Positions 16,919 to 25,848 are shown, counted from the first letter of the stretch. The stretch is 64,000 bases of DNA from Chromobacterium alkanivorans (GCF_016937655.1 NZ_JAFHKL010000013.1:1-64000), one strand, 5' to 3'. The notes: generated from the letters alone by a model not told the origin. Made by a program: numbers and translations.

Positions 16919-18140
16919 CCCCCAACAACAGGCGGACAGTCTGTCCGCCCCCCATTTGCCCGCCGTCCACATGAGCTACTGCAGCAATATCCATCCCGGC
17001 GAAAGCTGGCAGGAAATGCGCGCTCAGCTGGGCTTCCACCTGCCGCGCATCAAGGCGCGGGTGGCGCCGGACCGGCCGTTCGGCCTGGGCCTGCGGCTGT
17101 CCGCGCTGGCGGCGCGGCAATTGGAAGAGCCGCCGGCGCAGGCGGAATTCCGTGATTTTCTGACCGAGCACCAATGCTATGTGTTCACCGTCAACGGCTT
17201 CCCCTTCGGCGCCTTCCACCGCCAGGCGGTGAAGGACGCGGTCTATTTGCCGGACTGGCGTGACCCGCAGCGGCTGATCTACAGCAACCGGCTGGCCGGG
17301 TTGCTGGCCGGGCTGCTGCCGCCGGAACTGGAGTACGGCAGCGTCAGCACCGTGCCCGGCGGCTATCGCCAGCACCTGAGCGGAGACGGCAGCGGCGCGC
17401 TGTGGATCGCCACCCATCTGCTGGAGCACGCCGCCTTCCTGCACCGGCTGCGCCAGGACAGCGGCCGCCGTATCGTGCTGGCGCTGGAGCCTGAGCCGGA
17501 CTGCCTGCTGGCCACCAGCGAAGACGCGGTCGCCTTCTTCGAACTGCACCTCCTGAGCCGGGCCGCGCTCAACCAGGTGGCCAAATGGTGCGGCGTCAAG
17601 CGCGAGGAGGCCGAAGCCATCGTGCGCCGCCACCTGGGCGTGTGCCTGGACGCCTGCCACGCCGCGGTGGAGTACGAACAACCGGAAGACGCGGTGGCGC
17701 GGCTGGATCAGGCCGGCATCGCCATCGCCAAGTTGCAGCTCAGCGCCGGCCTGCGCGTGACCCGGCCGGACCGGATGGCGGCGGAAGCGCTGCGCGCCTT
17801 CGCCGAAGACACCTATCTGCACCAAGTGGTGGCGCGGCGCGGCGACGAGCTGTGGCGCTACCCGGACCTGCCGGCGGCGCTGGCGGCGCTGCCGCGACAG
17901 CCGGCCGATGAATGGCGCATCCACTTCCACGTGCCCATCTGCCACGCCGCGCTGGGGCCGTTCGCCAGCACCCAGGACTTCCTGTCGCGGCTGCTGGCGC
18001 TGCAACGCCAACGGCCGCTGAGCAGCCATCTGGAAGTGGAAACCTATAGCTGGGGCGTGCTGCCGCCGGCTCACCGCCAGGGCGACCTGGGCGAGGCGAT
18101 CTGCCGCGAGCTGCAATGGGCGGAGGGCCAGCTGCGATGA
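16905..18140 (+). CDS. eboE: EboE, xylose isomerase-like TIM-barrel protein
   Basis: A 411-residue EboE-type protein. ATG 16905 was preferred over ATG 16899 because AGGAG at 16892-16896 then has 8-nt spacing. It contains the family hallmark Val-Asn-Gly-Phe-Pro-Phe-Gly-x-Phe-His near residue 95, then V-K-D-A-V-Y-L-P-D-W. A Cys-Leu-Asp-x-Cys-His motif near 245 suits a metal-binding TIM barrel. It has been described as a metabolite traffic protein in ebo clusters; biochemistry unproven. It overlaps eboD by 14 bp and eboC by 4 bp, indicating a single operon. Confidence 0.9.
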   Translation: MLLLDPQQQADSLSAPHLPAVHMSYCSNIHPGESWQEMRAQLGFHLPRIKARVAPDRPFGLGLRLSALAARQLEEPPAQAEFRDFLTEHQCYVFTVNGFPFGAFHRQAVKDAVYLPDWRDPQRLIYSNRLAGLLAGLLPPELEYGSVSTVPGGYRQHLSGDGSGALWIATHLLEHAAFLHRLRQDSGRRIVLALEPEPDCLLATSEDAVAFFELHLLSRAALNQVAKWCGVKREEAEAIVRRHLGVCLDACHAAVEYEQPEDAVARLDQAGIAIAKLQLSAGLRVTRPDRMAAEALRAFAEDTYLHQVVARRGDELWRYPDLPAALAALPRQPADEWRIHFHVPICHAALGPFASTQDFLSRLLALQRQRPLSSHLEVETYSWGVLPPAHRQGDLGEAICRELQWAEGQLR

Positions 18141-19078
18141 GCGGCCAGCGCGCGCTGCCCATTCCCAAGACCAGCGCTCGGCGGAGGCTGTCGCGGCGGC
18201 ACGCGCGCCAGACCCGCCGGCGCGTGGCCGGGATCTGGTCGCTGGCGCTGCGGCTGGGCCGGGTGTCCAACCTGCCCACGGTGTGGAGCAACGTCCTCGC
18301 CGGCGCCGTGCTGTCCGGCCACGCCGCGGCCGGCGGTCCGCTGGCCCTGCTGCTGCTGTCGCTATCGCTGATCTACGTGGCCGGCATGTATCTGAACGAT
18401 GTCTGCGACCGCCACATCGACGCGCGCGAGCGGCCGGAGCGGCCCATCCCCGCCGGGCTGGTGTCGGCGCGGCTGGTGTTGCTGGCCGGCTCGGCGCAAT
18501 TGCTCGTCGGCGTCGCCCTGCTGGCGGCGCTGGGCCTGTCCGCCTTGCTGGCCGGCCTGTGCCTGGCCGCCACCGTGGTGCTCTACGACCTCTGGCACAA
18601 GCGCAACCCCTTGAGCCCGCTGCTGATGGGCCTGTGCCGGATGCAGGTCTATCTGATCAGCGGCCTGGCGCTGGGCGCCGGCGCGCTGTCCGGCCCGCTG
18701 CTGCTGGCGGCGCTGGCGCTGCTGGCCTATCTGATCGCGCTGACCTATGTGGCCAAGCAGGAAGGCCGCGCCCGGCCGGGCCGGCTGGCGCCGTTGCTGG
18801 GCCTGGCCGCGCCGCCGCTCTACCTGCTCAGCCAACCGTTCCAGCCCTGGGCGCTGCCCTTCCTGTTGCTCAGCTTGGGCTGGAGCGCGCATTGCCTGCG
18901 GCTGGCCTGGCCCGGGCCCGGCCGCGACATGCCGCGCGCCGTCGGCGGCCTGATCGCCGGCATCTCGCTGGCGGACGCCTTGTTCATCGCCGCCGCCGGC
19001 CTGCCGCAGTGGGCGGCGCTGGCGGTTCTGGCCGCCTGGCTGACCCGGACATGGCAACGCCGGGTGCCGGGCACTTGA
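18137..19078 (+). CDS. eboC: EboC, UbiA-family membrane prenyltransferase-like protein
   Basis: A 313-residue integral membrane protein. ATG 18137 (ATGA overlap with eboE) has GGAGGG 9 nt upstream; ATG 18116 is an unlikely start. After an Arg-rich N-terminus there are about eight hydrophobic segments. The first aspartate motif NDVCDRHIDARERPERPIPAG (near residue 87) is the NDxxDxxxD Mg-diphosphate site of UbiA enzymes; YDLWHKR near 150 occupies the second-motif position but lacks the canonical second DxxxD. UbiA relatives transfer prenyl groups; the Ebo member may act on a lipid-linked or transported precursor. Confidence 0.9.
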   Translation: MSGQRALPIPKTSARRRLSRRHARQTRRRVAGIWSLALRLGRVSNLPTVWSNVLAGAVLSGHAAAGGPLALLLLSLSLIYVAGMYLNDVCDRHIDARERPERPIPAGLVSARLVLLAGSAQLLVGVALLAALGLSALLAGLCLAATVVLYDLWHKRNPLSPLLMGLCRMQVYLISGLALGAGALSGPLLLAALALLAYLIALTYVAKQEGRARPGRLAPLLGLAAPPLYLLSQPFQPWALPFLLLSLGWSAHCLRLAWPGPGRDMPRAVGGLIAGISLADALFIAAAGLPQWAALAVLAAWLTRTWQRRVPGT

Positions 19079-19094
19079 ACGGAGAATCTGCGCG

Positions 19095-19793
19095 ATGGAA
19101 ACGCAAACCATGCTGGCGGACCAATTGCACGCCAGCCTGCTGGACGCGGCGGACCGCCACAACGCCGCTCAGGCGCTGGTGTGGTTGGAGGCCTGTCGCC
19201 GGCTGACCGCCGCCGAACCGGAGCCCGCCGCCGCGCGCCGCTTGTTCAGCGTGGCCAACCGGCAACTGGCGGCGCTGACCCTGCTGCCCAAGGCCGCGAT
19301 CAAGGCCTTGCAGGCCCAGCAGGTGCTGGCGGCCGAAGCCTGGTCGCCCGGCGACGCCGGCCGCGCGCTGCTGCTGCTGCGCGCCCTGGCCGCCGGCGCG
19401 GGCCCGGCGCTGGCGTTCGACCTGTATCGCGGCGGCGACAGCCTGGAACAGCAGGCGGTGGTCAAGGCGCTGATCCTGCTGCCCAGGCCGGAAGGCTGGC
19501 TGGCGCTGGCCACCGACGCCAGCCGCAGCCACGTGGCCGGCGTGTTCCAGGCGCTGGCCTGCGACAACGCCTATCCGGCGCAGCAGTTTCCCGATCTCAA
19601 TTTCAACCAGCTGGTGCTCAAGGCCTTGTTCACCGGCGCGCCGGCGCGGCATATCGCCGGCCTGGAGCGGCGCTGGAGCCCGGAGCTGGAGCAAATGGTG
19701 GCCGCCTACGCCAGCGAGCGCCGCGCCGCCGGCCGCAGCGTGTCCGACGATGTCGTTTTCCTACTGCAAGGACTGCATCATGAAAATGTTTGA
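19095..19793 (+). CDS. eboA: EboA
   Basis: A 232-residue, all-helical protein of the EboA family, which has no known fold-based function. It is rich in Ala/Leu/Arg and shows the family features AFDLYRGGDSLEQQAVVKAL near residue 115 and DNAYPAQQFPDLNFNQLVLKALF near 158. No signal peptide or membrane span, so probably soluble. It begins 16 bp after eboC and overlaps eboB by 14 bp. It is required, with the rest of ebo, in the systems where the cluster has been studied. Confidence 0.88.
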   Translation: METQTMLADQLHASLLDAADRHNAAQALVWLEACRRLTAAEPEPAAARRLFSVANRQLAALTLLPKAAIKALQAQQVLAAEAWSPGDAGRALLLLRALAAGAGPALAFDLYRGGDSLEQQAVVKALILLPRPEGWLALATDASRSHVAGVFQALACDNAYPAQQFPDLNFNQLVLKALFTGAPARHIAGLERRWSPELEQMVAAYASERRAAGRSVSDDVVFLLQGLHHENV

Positions 19794-20670
19794 TCCGCAC
19801 ATCCACATGACCTCCCGCACCACCGACGACTACCAGGCGATGAGCCGGGCCGGCATCAGCGTGGTGGTGGAGCCGGCGTTCTGGATGGGCCAGCCGCGGC
19901 GGCACGTCGGCAGCTTCGACGACTACTTCCTGTCGCTGCTGGGCTGGGAGCGCTTCCGCGCCGCGCAATTCGGCATCCGCCACTTCTGCACCCTGGGCCT
20001 CAACCCCAAGGAAACCAACAACCCGGACGTGGCCGACGGCGTGATGGCGCTGTTGGAGCGCTATCTGGACAAGGACGGCGTGGTGGCGGTGGGGGAAATC
20101 GGCTTCGACGACGAAACCCCGGCCGAGGAACATTACTTCGCCCGCCAGCTGGAGCTGGCGATAGCGTTCGACCTGCCGGCGCTGGTGCACACCCCGCACC
20201 GCGACAAAAAGGCCGGCACCCTGCGCAGCCTGGCGCTGGTGCGCGACAGCGGCATCGCGCCGGAGCGGGTGCTGATCGACCACAACACCGAAGAGACCCT
20301 GCCGCTGGTGCTGGACTCCGGCTGTTGGGCCGGCCACTCCATCTACCCCAACACCAAGATGGATGAACCGAGGATGGTGGCGCTGGTGCGCCAGTACGGC
20401 AGCGAACGCATCATCATCAACAGCGCCGCCGACTGGGGCGTCAGCGACCCGCTGAAAGTGCCCAAGACCGTGGAGGCGATGCGCGCCGCCGGCATCGCCG
20501 AGCGCGACATCGAAACCATAGTCTGGCGCAATCCGCTGGACTTCTTCGCCCAGAGCGGCCGTCTGGACATCGAAGAAGCCAACAGCCCGCTGGCGGTGGA
20601 CCAGCGCCGGCTGTACCAGGGCAACTCCGTGCTGCGCGGCCAAAATCCGCAGGTGGACATTGTGGACTGA
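19780..20670 (+). CDS. eboB: EboB, TatD-like metal-dependent hydrolase
   Basis: A 296-residue TatD/amidohydrolase-type TIM barrel. ATG 19780 has AAGGA 7 nt upstream; an in-frame ATG at 19750 lies inside eboA without a site. Metal ligands visible: HIH (residues 7 and 9), GEIGFDD near residue 107, LVHTPH near 140, and IDHN near 167. Its ebo context suggests hydrolysis of a pathway intermediate rather than TatD nuclease activity. It is followed by eboF after 4 bp. Confidence 0.9.
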   Translation: MKMFDPHIHMTSRTTDDYQAMSRAGISVVVEPAFWMGQPRRHVGSFDDYFLSLLGWERFRAAQFGIRHFCTLGLNPKETNNPDVADGVMALLERYLDKDGVVAVGEIGFDDETPAEEHYFARQLELAIAFDLPALVHTPHRDKKAGTLRSLALVRDSGIAPERVLIDHNTEETLPLVLDSGCWAGHSIYPNTKMDEPRMVALVRQYGSERIIINSAADWGVSDPLKVPKTVEAMRAAGIAERDIETIVWRNPLDFFAQSGRLDIEEANSPLAVDQRRLYQGNSVLRGQNPQVDIVD

Positions 20671-20674
20671 CATC

Positions 20675-22090
20675 ATGCAACGCACTCTCGTTCTGAACGT
20701 GGTGGGGCTGACGCCGCAGCTGCTGCGGCACGCGCCGCATTTGATCCGGCTGGCGGAGCGCGGCGCGCAGCGCCCGATCACCGCGGTGACGCCGGCGCTG
20801 ACCTGCCCGGCCCAGGCCACCTATCTGACCGGCCAGCTGCCGCAGGCGCACGGCTGCGTCGCCAACGGCTGGTATTCGCGCGAGCTGGCCGAACCGCTGT
20901 TCTGGAAGCAGAACAACGCCTTGATCCAGGGCGAGAAGCTCTGGCACGAAGCCCGGCGCCTGCACGCCGGCTTCAGCTGCGCGCAGTTGTTCTGGTGGTA
21001 CAACATGTACGCCGACGTGGACTGGAGCGTGACCCCGCGCCCGATCTACAAGGCCGACGGCCGCAAGATTCCGGACTTCTACTGCAACCCGCCGGAGCTG
21101 CACGCGGAACTGCGGCAAAAGCTGGGCGATTTCCCGCTGTTCCATTTTTGGGGACCGGCGGCGGACATTCGCTCCAGCCGCTGGATCGCGGACTGCGCGC
21201 TGCATCTCTACCGCTCGCGCCAGCCTACGCTGACCCTGGTCTACCTGCCGCATCTGGATTACTGCCTGCAGCGGCTGGGGCCGGATCATCCGGACGTGGC
21301 GGCGGAAGTGGCGGCGGTGGATCAGTTGTGCGGCGAGTTGATCGAGCAGGCGGACCGCGACGGCTGCCGCGTCATCGCGCTGTCCGAGTACGGCGTCACT
21401 CCTGTCAGCAACGACATCGCCATCAACCGCATCCTGCGCATGGCCGGTTGGCTCAAGGTGCGCGAGGAGCAGGGCGAGGACAAGCTGGATTGCGGCGCGT
21501 CGGCGGCCTTCGCGCTGTCGGATCACCAGATCGCCCACGTTTACGTGCGCCAGCCGGAGCTGGTGCCGGAGGTGAAGGCCTTGTTGCTGGAGCTGGACGG
21601 GGTGGAAATGGTGTTGGATCAGGCGGGCAAGCGTTTGCTGGGTCTGGATCATCCGCGTTCAGGCGAGCTGGTGGCGGTGAGCCGGCCGGATCGCTGGTTC
21701 AGTTATTACTATTGGCTGGACGACGCGCACGCGCCGGATTTCGCCCGCACGGTGGATATCCACCGCAAGCCGGGCTACGACCCGGTGGAGTTGTTCCTGG
21801 ACCCGACCTTGAGCTGGCCCAAGCTGGACATCGGCTGGACTTTGCTGAAGCGCAAGCTGGGCATGCGCAGTCTGTTGGAGGTGGTGTCGTTGGACCCGTC
21901 GCTGGTGAAGGGCTCGCACGGGCGGCCGACCCTGAATCCGGAGCACGGTCCGTTGATGATCAGTTCCTTGCCGGACAGTTTGCCGCCGGGGGCGGTACCG
22001 GCGACGGCGGTGCGGGACATCATCATGGATCATATGTTTGGGGAGGTGGAGACGCGGCTGGCGTATCGGGCGCATGGGGTGATGGAGTAG
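20675..22090 (+). CDS. eboF: EboF, nucleotide pyrophosphatase-like phosphodiesterase
   Basis: A 471-residue member of the alkaline phosphatase/NPP superfamily. ATG 20675 is preferred to the upstream TTG at 20660. The nucleophile segment is VTPALTCPAQATYLTGQ (around residue 40), and other metal-site motifs include LPHLDYCLQRLG (about 190) and a late SDHQ-type histidine. Last gene of the ebo operon. Codon use drifts to more G/T third positions in the final third. A weak terminator follows at 22098-22116. Confidence 0.9.
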   Translation: MQRTLVLNVVGLTPQLLRHAPHLIRLAERGAQRPITAVTPALTCPAQATYLTGQLPQAHGCVANGWYSRELAEPLFWKQNNALIQGEKLWHEARRLHAGFSCAQLFWWYNMYADVDWSVTPRPIYKADGRKIPDFYCNPPELHAELRQKLGDFPLFHFWGPAADIRSSRWIADCALHLYRSRQPTLTLVYLPHLDYCLQRLGPDHPDVAAEVAAVDQLCGELIEQADRDGCRVIALSEYGVTPVSNDIAINRILRMAGWLKVREEQGEDKLDCGASAAFALSDHQIAHVYVRQPELVPEVKALLLELDGVEMVLDQAGKRLLGLDHPRSGELVAVSRPDRWFSYYYWLDDAHAPDFARTVDIHRKPGYDPVELFLDPTLSWPKLDIGWTLLKRKLGMRSLLEVVSLDPSLVKGSHGRPTLNPEHGPLMISSLPDSLPPGAVPATAVRDIIMDHMFGEVETRLAYRAHGVME

Positions 22091-22097
22091 GGCGGAG

Positions 22098-22116
22098 GCC
22101 CCGCGTGGGCTTTTTT
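22098..22116 (+). terminator. Possible terminator of the ebo operon
   Basis: A short GCCC/GGGC stem (22098-22101, 22107-22110) is followed directly by six T residues. The stem is only 4 bp, so this is tentative. Confidence 0.45.
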
Positions 22117-23329
22117 ATGGGGTTTGAGTCTGTTGGGTGGATGATGGTTTGAGGCTGGTTTTGCGAGGTGCTTTTCCCCCATGAGCACGTTGTGTTGAGT
22201 GGAGACTATTCTGTTGAATCCGCTGCGCGGATGATGTTTTTGGTGCCGCTTTCCGCGCGGCGAACGGGAAGGGGGCGGGCCGCCGCCCCCTTTCATCCCC
22301 CCCTCGTCCCCCAGGACGCGAAACCCCGAAGAAAAAGGGGCCTGCAAGGCGCGGCTGAACTCGCGATTTGCTAGCGTCAAATCGCTCAAACAAAGCAGCC
22401 GCTTAAAACCTTGCAGACCCCTTTTTCTCCGGCGCGCCCCGAGGGGACACTTGGGCGCTACACGAGGTGGTCTTTTTTGAATTAAGAGAGGTGGTTTAGC
22501 AAAGTGGGCCATTTCCGTGGATAACTTGGCCCCATTGCTCTTGTCTGTGGATAAGTCTGACTCCCTAAAAGAGAGCATGTATCCGACGCGCCCTGGGTCC
22601 CTTCAAGCCTGCCGTCGGGTGGCAGGTCCGAGGTCTTAAGCGGCTGCCCTGTTTGAGCGATTTGACGCTAGCAAATCGCGAGTTCAGCCGCGCCTCGGAC
22701 CTGACGGGACCCGGCGGGAAGCCGTAGGCCAGGCTTGCAGGGCGGCCTTTGGGGTGTCTACGTGCGAATCTTTGATTCGCTCAGTGATAGGGAATTTGGC
22801 CGAGTTGTTCCCCTTCCTGCTCGCCGGGCAGCCCCGGCAATGAAAATCATCATCCGCGCAGCGGATACAAACCCCAAACACCTAGCCAAACCAACCATGC
22901 CGCCTTGATCCACCCCTTTCCCTCGGCAACAATCCCGGCCTTGCCACATCAATTGGCAGCTGCGTGGTGGGAGAGTGTTATGCACTCGCCGGTTTTATCG
23001 CTTCCGGTACGCCAATCCTGCTACGCGCCTGCCTAATCCTCACCCGCATCTGGTTGACCCCGCCACCCCACCTTGACCCCAACCGCCCCCTCGGCAACAA
23101 TCCCCCCGTTGCCGCCCACACGCGGCACACGGGATTGGCGTCCCGTTCGTGTGTACCACCAGCCTACGCAGCATACTGCGCGGGCTGTTTCACCATGGCT
23201 GTGCCGTTTGGCAGGGCATGGTGGGCTTTGAGCCTGCACTTTCAATGATTTGATTTGTTTAGACGCCAATCCTGTTCCCTCTGCTTTGGGATCAGGTGCT
23301 TCATCTTGTGTCATTACAGGAGAAACACC
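22117..23329. other. Repeat-rich non-coding region after ebo
   Basis: 1.2 kb with no convincing gene. It holds a 649-bp composite bounded by inverted 19-bp repeats (22218-22236 and 22848-22866), with two imperfect hairpin units inside. To the right (22870-23320) is GC-moderate sequence in which the open frames show no ribosome site or recognisable motif. Confidence 0.5.
22218..22866. repeat. Composite inverted-repeat element with two hairpin units
   Basis: Perfect 19-bp ends ATCCGCTGCGCGGATGATG (22218-22236) and its reverse complement (22848-22866). Inside, a 58-bp core at 22349-22406 recurs inverted at 22636-22693 with 56 of 58 matches. Each core contains nested stems GCGGCTG/CAGCCGC and GCGATTTG/CAAATCGC, and each is enclosed by an outer stem of different sequence (CTGCAAGG/CCTTGCAG versus CAGGTCCGAGG/CCTCGGACCTG). 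No transposase is encoded. Confidence 0.75.
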
Positions 23330-23779
23330 ATGCATCACGCTCAAAACTTCCCCCCGCGCCGCCGCTACAAGCTGGCCTCCCTGGAACAACAGGAAGCGCT
23401 ACTGCCCTTCGTCCGTTTCTGCCCCGGCCGCACCTATGCGCATTACTGGCAGATGCCCGCGCCCAGCAAGGACTACCCCGCCGACCACGCCTATGGCCGC
23501 GAATGCGCGGCTCACCTGCTGCAATGGCTGAAGGACAATCGGGAATACGTCGGCAAAGGCCTGCTCAGCCGCGTGGCGCGCGACATTGATTTTGACGACC
23601 GCGCCGGACGCGGCCAGTGGATGGGTTTCTTCAACTATCTGGAAATCATGATGCTGCTGGGCGCCGACCGGGTCCGGGTCTACCGCCATGTAGACAGCCA
23701 ACACCAGATCTACCTGGCGCTGGGACAACGGTTCAATCTGGAAGCGCGCTTCCGCCGCATCCGCCTGCGCAATCGCTGA
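23330..23779 (+). CDS. Hypothetical protein
   Basis: 149 residues, not recognised. ATG 23330 has AGGAGA 7 nt upstream, which is why I place the start here. The protein is basic at both ends, has no signal peptide or membrane span, and is rich in aromatic residues (a Tyr-Ala-His-Tyr-Trp segment near residue 38, and FFNYLEIMMLLG near 100). It stands alone between repeat regions on both sides. Confidence 0.6.
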   Translation: MHHAQNFPPRRRYKLASLEQQEALLPFVRFCPGRTYAHYWQMPAPSKDYPADHAYGRECAAHLLQWLKDNREYVGKGLLSRVARDIDFDDRAGRGQWMGFFNYLEIMMLLGADRVRVYRHVDSQHQIYLALGQRFNLEARFRRIRLRNR

Positions 23780-23785
23780 CCTCGG

Positions 23786-24113
23786 CTGGTGGGTATCGCT
23801 GCGCTCCACCCACCCTACGTGAGGGGGACTTGTAGGGTGGGAGGAGCCGTAGGCGATACCCACCAAGCCCCGCCGCCAAGGTCCAAGCATCAATCCCATC
23901 GCGTTTCCGCGTGGGTATCGCTACGCTCCACCCACCCTACGGTGGAAGGTTGGGTCGGGCGGGCTTGGTAGGGTGGGTGGAGCCGATAGGCGATACCCAC
24001 CAAACCCCGCCATCCAAGCTCAAAGATCAATCCCATCACGCTTCCGCGCGGGTATCGCTCACCCTACGGCAGGCGGATGGGTAGGGTGGGAGGAGCCGCA
24101 GGCGATACCCACC
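23786..24113. repeat. Tandem GGGTATCGCT / GCGATACCC repeats
   Basis: Three diverged units (about 23786-23875, 23911-24003, 24051-24113). Each pairs GGGTATCGCT..CCACCC with the reverse complement GGGTGG..GCGATACCCACC and a CCCTAC/GTAGGG element, separated by a linker containing ATCAATCCCATC. Such inverted intergenic repeats are widespread in bacteria and have no assigned function. This fills the 411-bp space before the catalase terminator. Confidence 0.7.
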
Positions 24114-24147
24114 GGCACCGCTGCCAGGGTATCGGCGCGCAAAAAAA

Positions 24148-24170
24148 CAGGGCGGCCATTGGCCGCCCTG
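24148..24170 (-). terminator. Catalase gene terminator
   Basis: CAGGGCGGCC / GGCCGCCCTG (10-bp stem, 3-nt loop). Seven A residues lie on its left on the + strand, that is, a T7 tract at the 3' end on the minus strand. It lies 21 bp past the catalase stop. Confidence 0.85.
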
Positions 24171-24190
24171 CTGGATTCAAGTACGCGCGT

Positions 24191-25723
24191 TTACTCTTGC
24201 AGCAACGCCGCTCTGCGCTCAATTCCCTTCGCGTCCACCTTCAAGGCCTTGGCCAGACGCTCGCCGTACTGGCGGTCCGCCTTGTAGAAATGCGACAGCA
24301 TCACGTCCCGGGTCTCGACATTGCGCACCTTGGCCAGGTCGCCGGACAGGTTGCGGATCAGGTCCGCCTGATCCTGCGCGCTCAGCGAGCGGTAGAACTC
24401 GCCGGCCTGCTGGAAGTTCAGCGTCTTGGCGATGGCCTCTTGCTGGGTGTTGCCCTGCAAGGGCAGGCGGCTGTGCTTGAACTGCGGGTCCTGCGGCTTG
24501 GGCGCTAGCCGGCTGGGCTCGTAGTTGACGCTGCCCTGGCGGCCGGAAGCGTTTTGCGCGCCGTCCTGATTGTTGTTCACCACCTCAACCCGCGGGCGGT
24601 TCACCGGCAGCGCCTGGAAATTGGTGCCGACGCGGTGCATCTGGGTGTCCAGATAGGAGAACAAGCGGCCTTGCAACAGGCGGTCTTCCGAGGCCTCGAT
24701 GCCCGGCACCAGATTGGCCGGCGACATCGCCACCTGTTCGGTGGCTTCGAAGAAGTTGGCCGGCACCTGGTTCAGCGTCATGGTGCCCACCTTGCGCTCC
24801 GCCACGCCGGTCCACACCTTGGTGGGGTCCAGCGGGTTGAAGGCGAAGCGGTTCATGTCCTCCGGCTGGATCAGCTGCACGTACAAGTCCCAGGACGGGT
24901 AGCGCTTCCGCTCTATGCTTTGCAGCAGGTCCGCGGTGGCGTGGCTGACCGACTGGCCCTGTACTTTGGGCAGTTGGTCCGGGCGCAGATTGCGCTCGCC
25001 CTGGTGCGATTTCCAGGTGAATTTGGCGTACTGGTAGCGGCCGTCGGCGGCCACCAGTTTCAGCGCGTGCACGCTGCTGCCGTTCATTTCGCGGTAATTG
25101 GCCGGGGTGCCGTAGTTGGAGTACACCCGGGTCAGCATATGGGTGGATTCCGGCAGATGGGAGAAGAAGTCGAAGACGCGGTTGGGGTCTTGCTCATTGC
25201 TCACCGGGTCCGGTTTCAGCGAGTGCACCATGTCCGGAAACTTGATCGCGTCGCGGATGAAGAACACCGGCAGATTGTTGCCCACCAGGTCCCAGTTGCC
25301 TTGCGCGGTATAGAACTTGGTGGCGAAGCCGCGCGGGTCGCGGTCGGTTTCCGGCGCGCCGCGGCTGCCGATCACGGTGGAGAAGCGCACGAACACCGGC
25401 GTTTTTTCGCCCTTGCGGAACACCAGGGCGCGGCTGACGTCCTGCAAGCCCTCGCTGGCGACGAAGACGCCGCCGGCGCCCACGCCGCGCGCGTGCACCA
25501 CGCGTTCCGGGATGCGTTCGCGGTCGAAGCGCTGCAGCTTTTGCAGCAGTTGAATGTCTTGCAGCAGGGTGGGGCCGTTGGGGCCGGCGGTCTGGCTGTT
25601 CTGGTTGTCGCCCACCGGCGCGCCGTTGTCCTGGGTCAGGTTGGCGGCCTGGGTCAAAGCGGCGCTACAAGCCAGCGCCATGGTGAAAAGCTTGCGGTTC
25701 ACGGAAAAGGTCAGAGCTGACAT
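24191..25723 (-). CDS. Exported catalase (KatB-like)
   Basis: A 510-residue clade-type haem catalase that decomposes hydrogen peroxide. ATG 25723 is favoured over ATG 25735 because GGGAG sits 5 nt upstream. Residues 1-24 form a signal peptide (FTMALACSAALTQA), so it should act in the periplasm, as for Pseudomonas KatB-type enzymes. The distal haem region VVHARGVGAGGVF, the FSTVIGSRGAPETDRDPRGFATKF stretch, and the proximal FSYLDTQMHR segment containing the haem-ligand Tyr are all intact. Monocistronic, with a strong terminator at 24148-24170. The 113-bp upstream space is AT rich and likely carries an oxidative-stress-responsive promoter, though I could not define one. Confidence 0.92.
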   Translation of the reverse strand: MSALTFSVNRKLFTMALACSAALTQAANLTQDNGAPVGDNQNSQTAGPNGPTLLQDIQLLQKLQRFDRERIPERVVHARGVGAGGVFVASEGLQDVSRALVFRKGEKTPVFVRFSTVIGSRGAPETDRDPRGFATKFYTAQGNWDLVGNNLPVFFIRDAIKFPDMVHSLKPDPVSNEQDPNRVFDFFSHLPESTHMLTRVYSNYGTPANYREMNGSSVHALKLVAADGRYQYAKFTWKSHQGERNLRPDQLPKVQGQSVSHATADLLQSIERKRYPSWDLYVQLIQPEDMNRFAFNPLDPTKVWTGVAERKVGTMTLNQVPANFFEATEQVAMSPANLVPGIEASEDRLLQGRLFSYLDTQMHRVGTNFQALPVNRPRVEVVNNNQDGAQNASGRQGSVNYEPSRLAPKPQDPQFKHSRLPLQGNTQQEAIAKTLNFQQAGEFYRSLSAQDQADLIRNLSGDLAKVRNVETRDVMLSHFYKADRQYGERLAKALKVDAKGIERRAALLQE

Positions 25724-25848
25724 TGGCACTCCCATAAATTATTAGAACATTTACTAAGGGAGCGGCCATTATCGGAAGCGTCGATAGTTTTGTTAAATCT
25801 TAAATTACAATTTGTTTGATAGTGTTTATTAATGGAACGAAGACGGCC

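Noticed and set aside
22964-23248. A 94-residue reading frame on the + strand
   Set aside because: No ribosome site, Pro-rich and compositionally odd; no recognisable feature. It lies in repeat-adjacent non-coding DNA.
25736-25848. OxyR operator upstream of the catalase gene
   Set aside because: GATAG half-sites occur, but the spacing does not fit the tandem OxyR consensus, so I did not annotate it.
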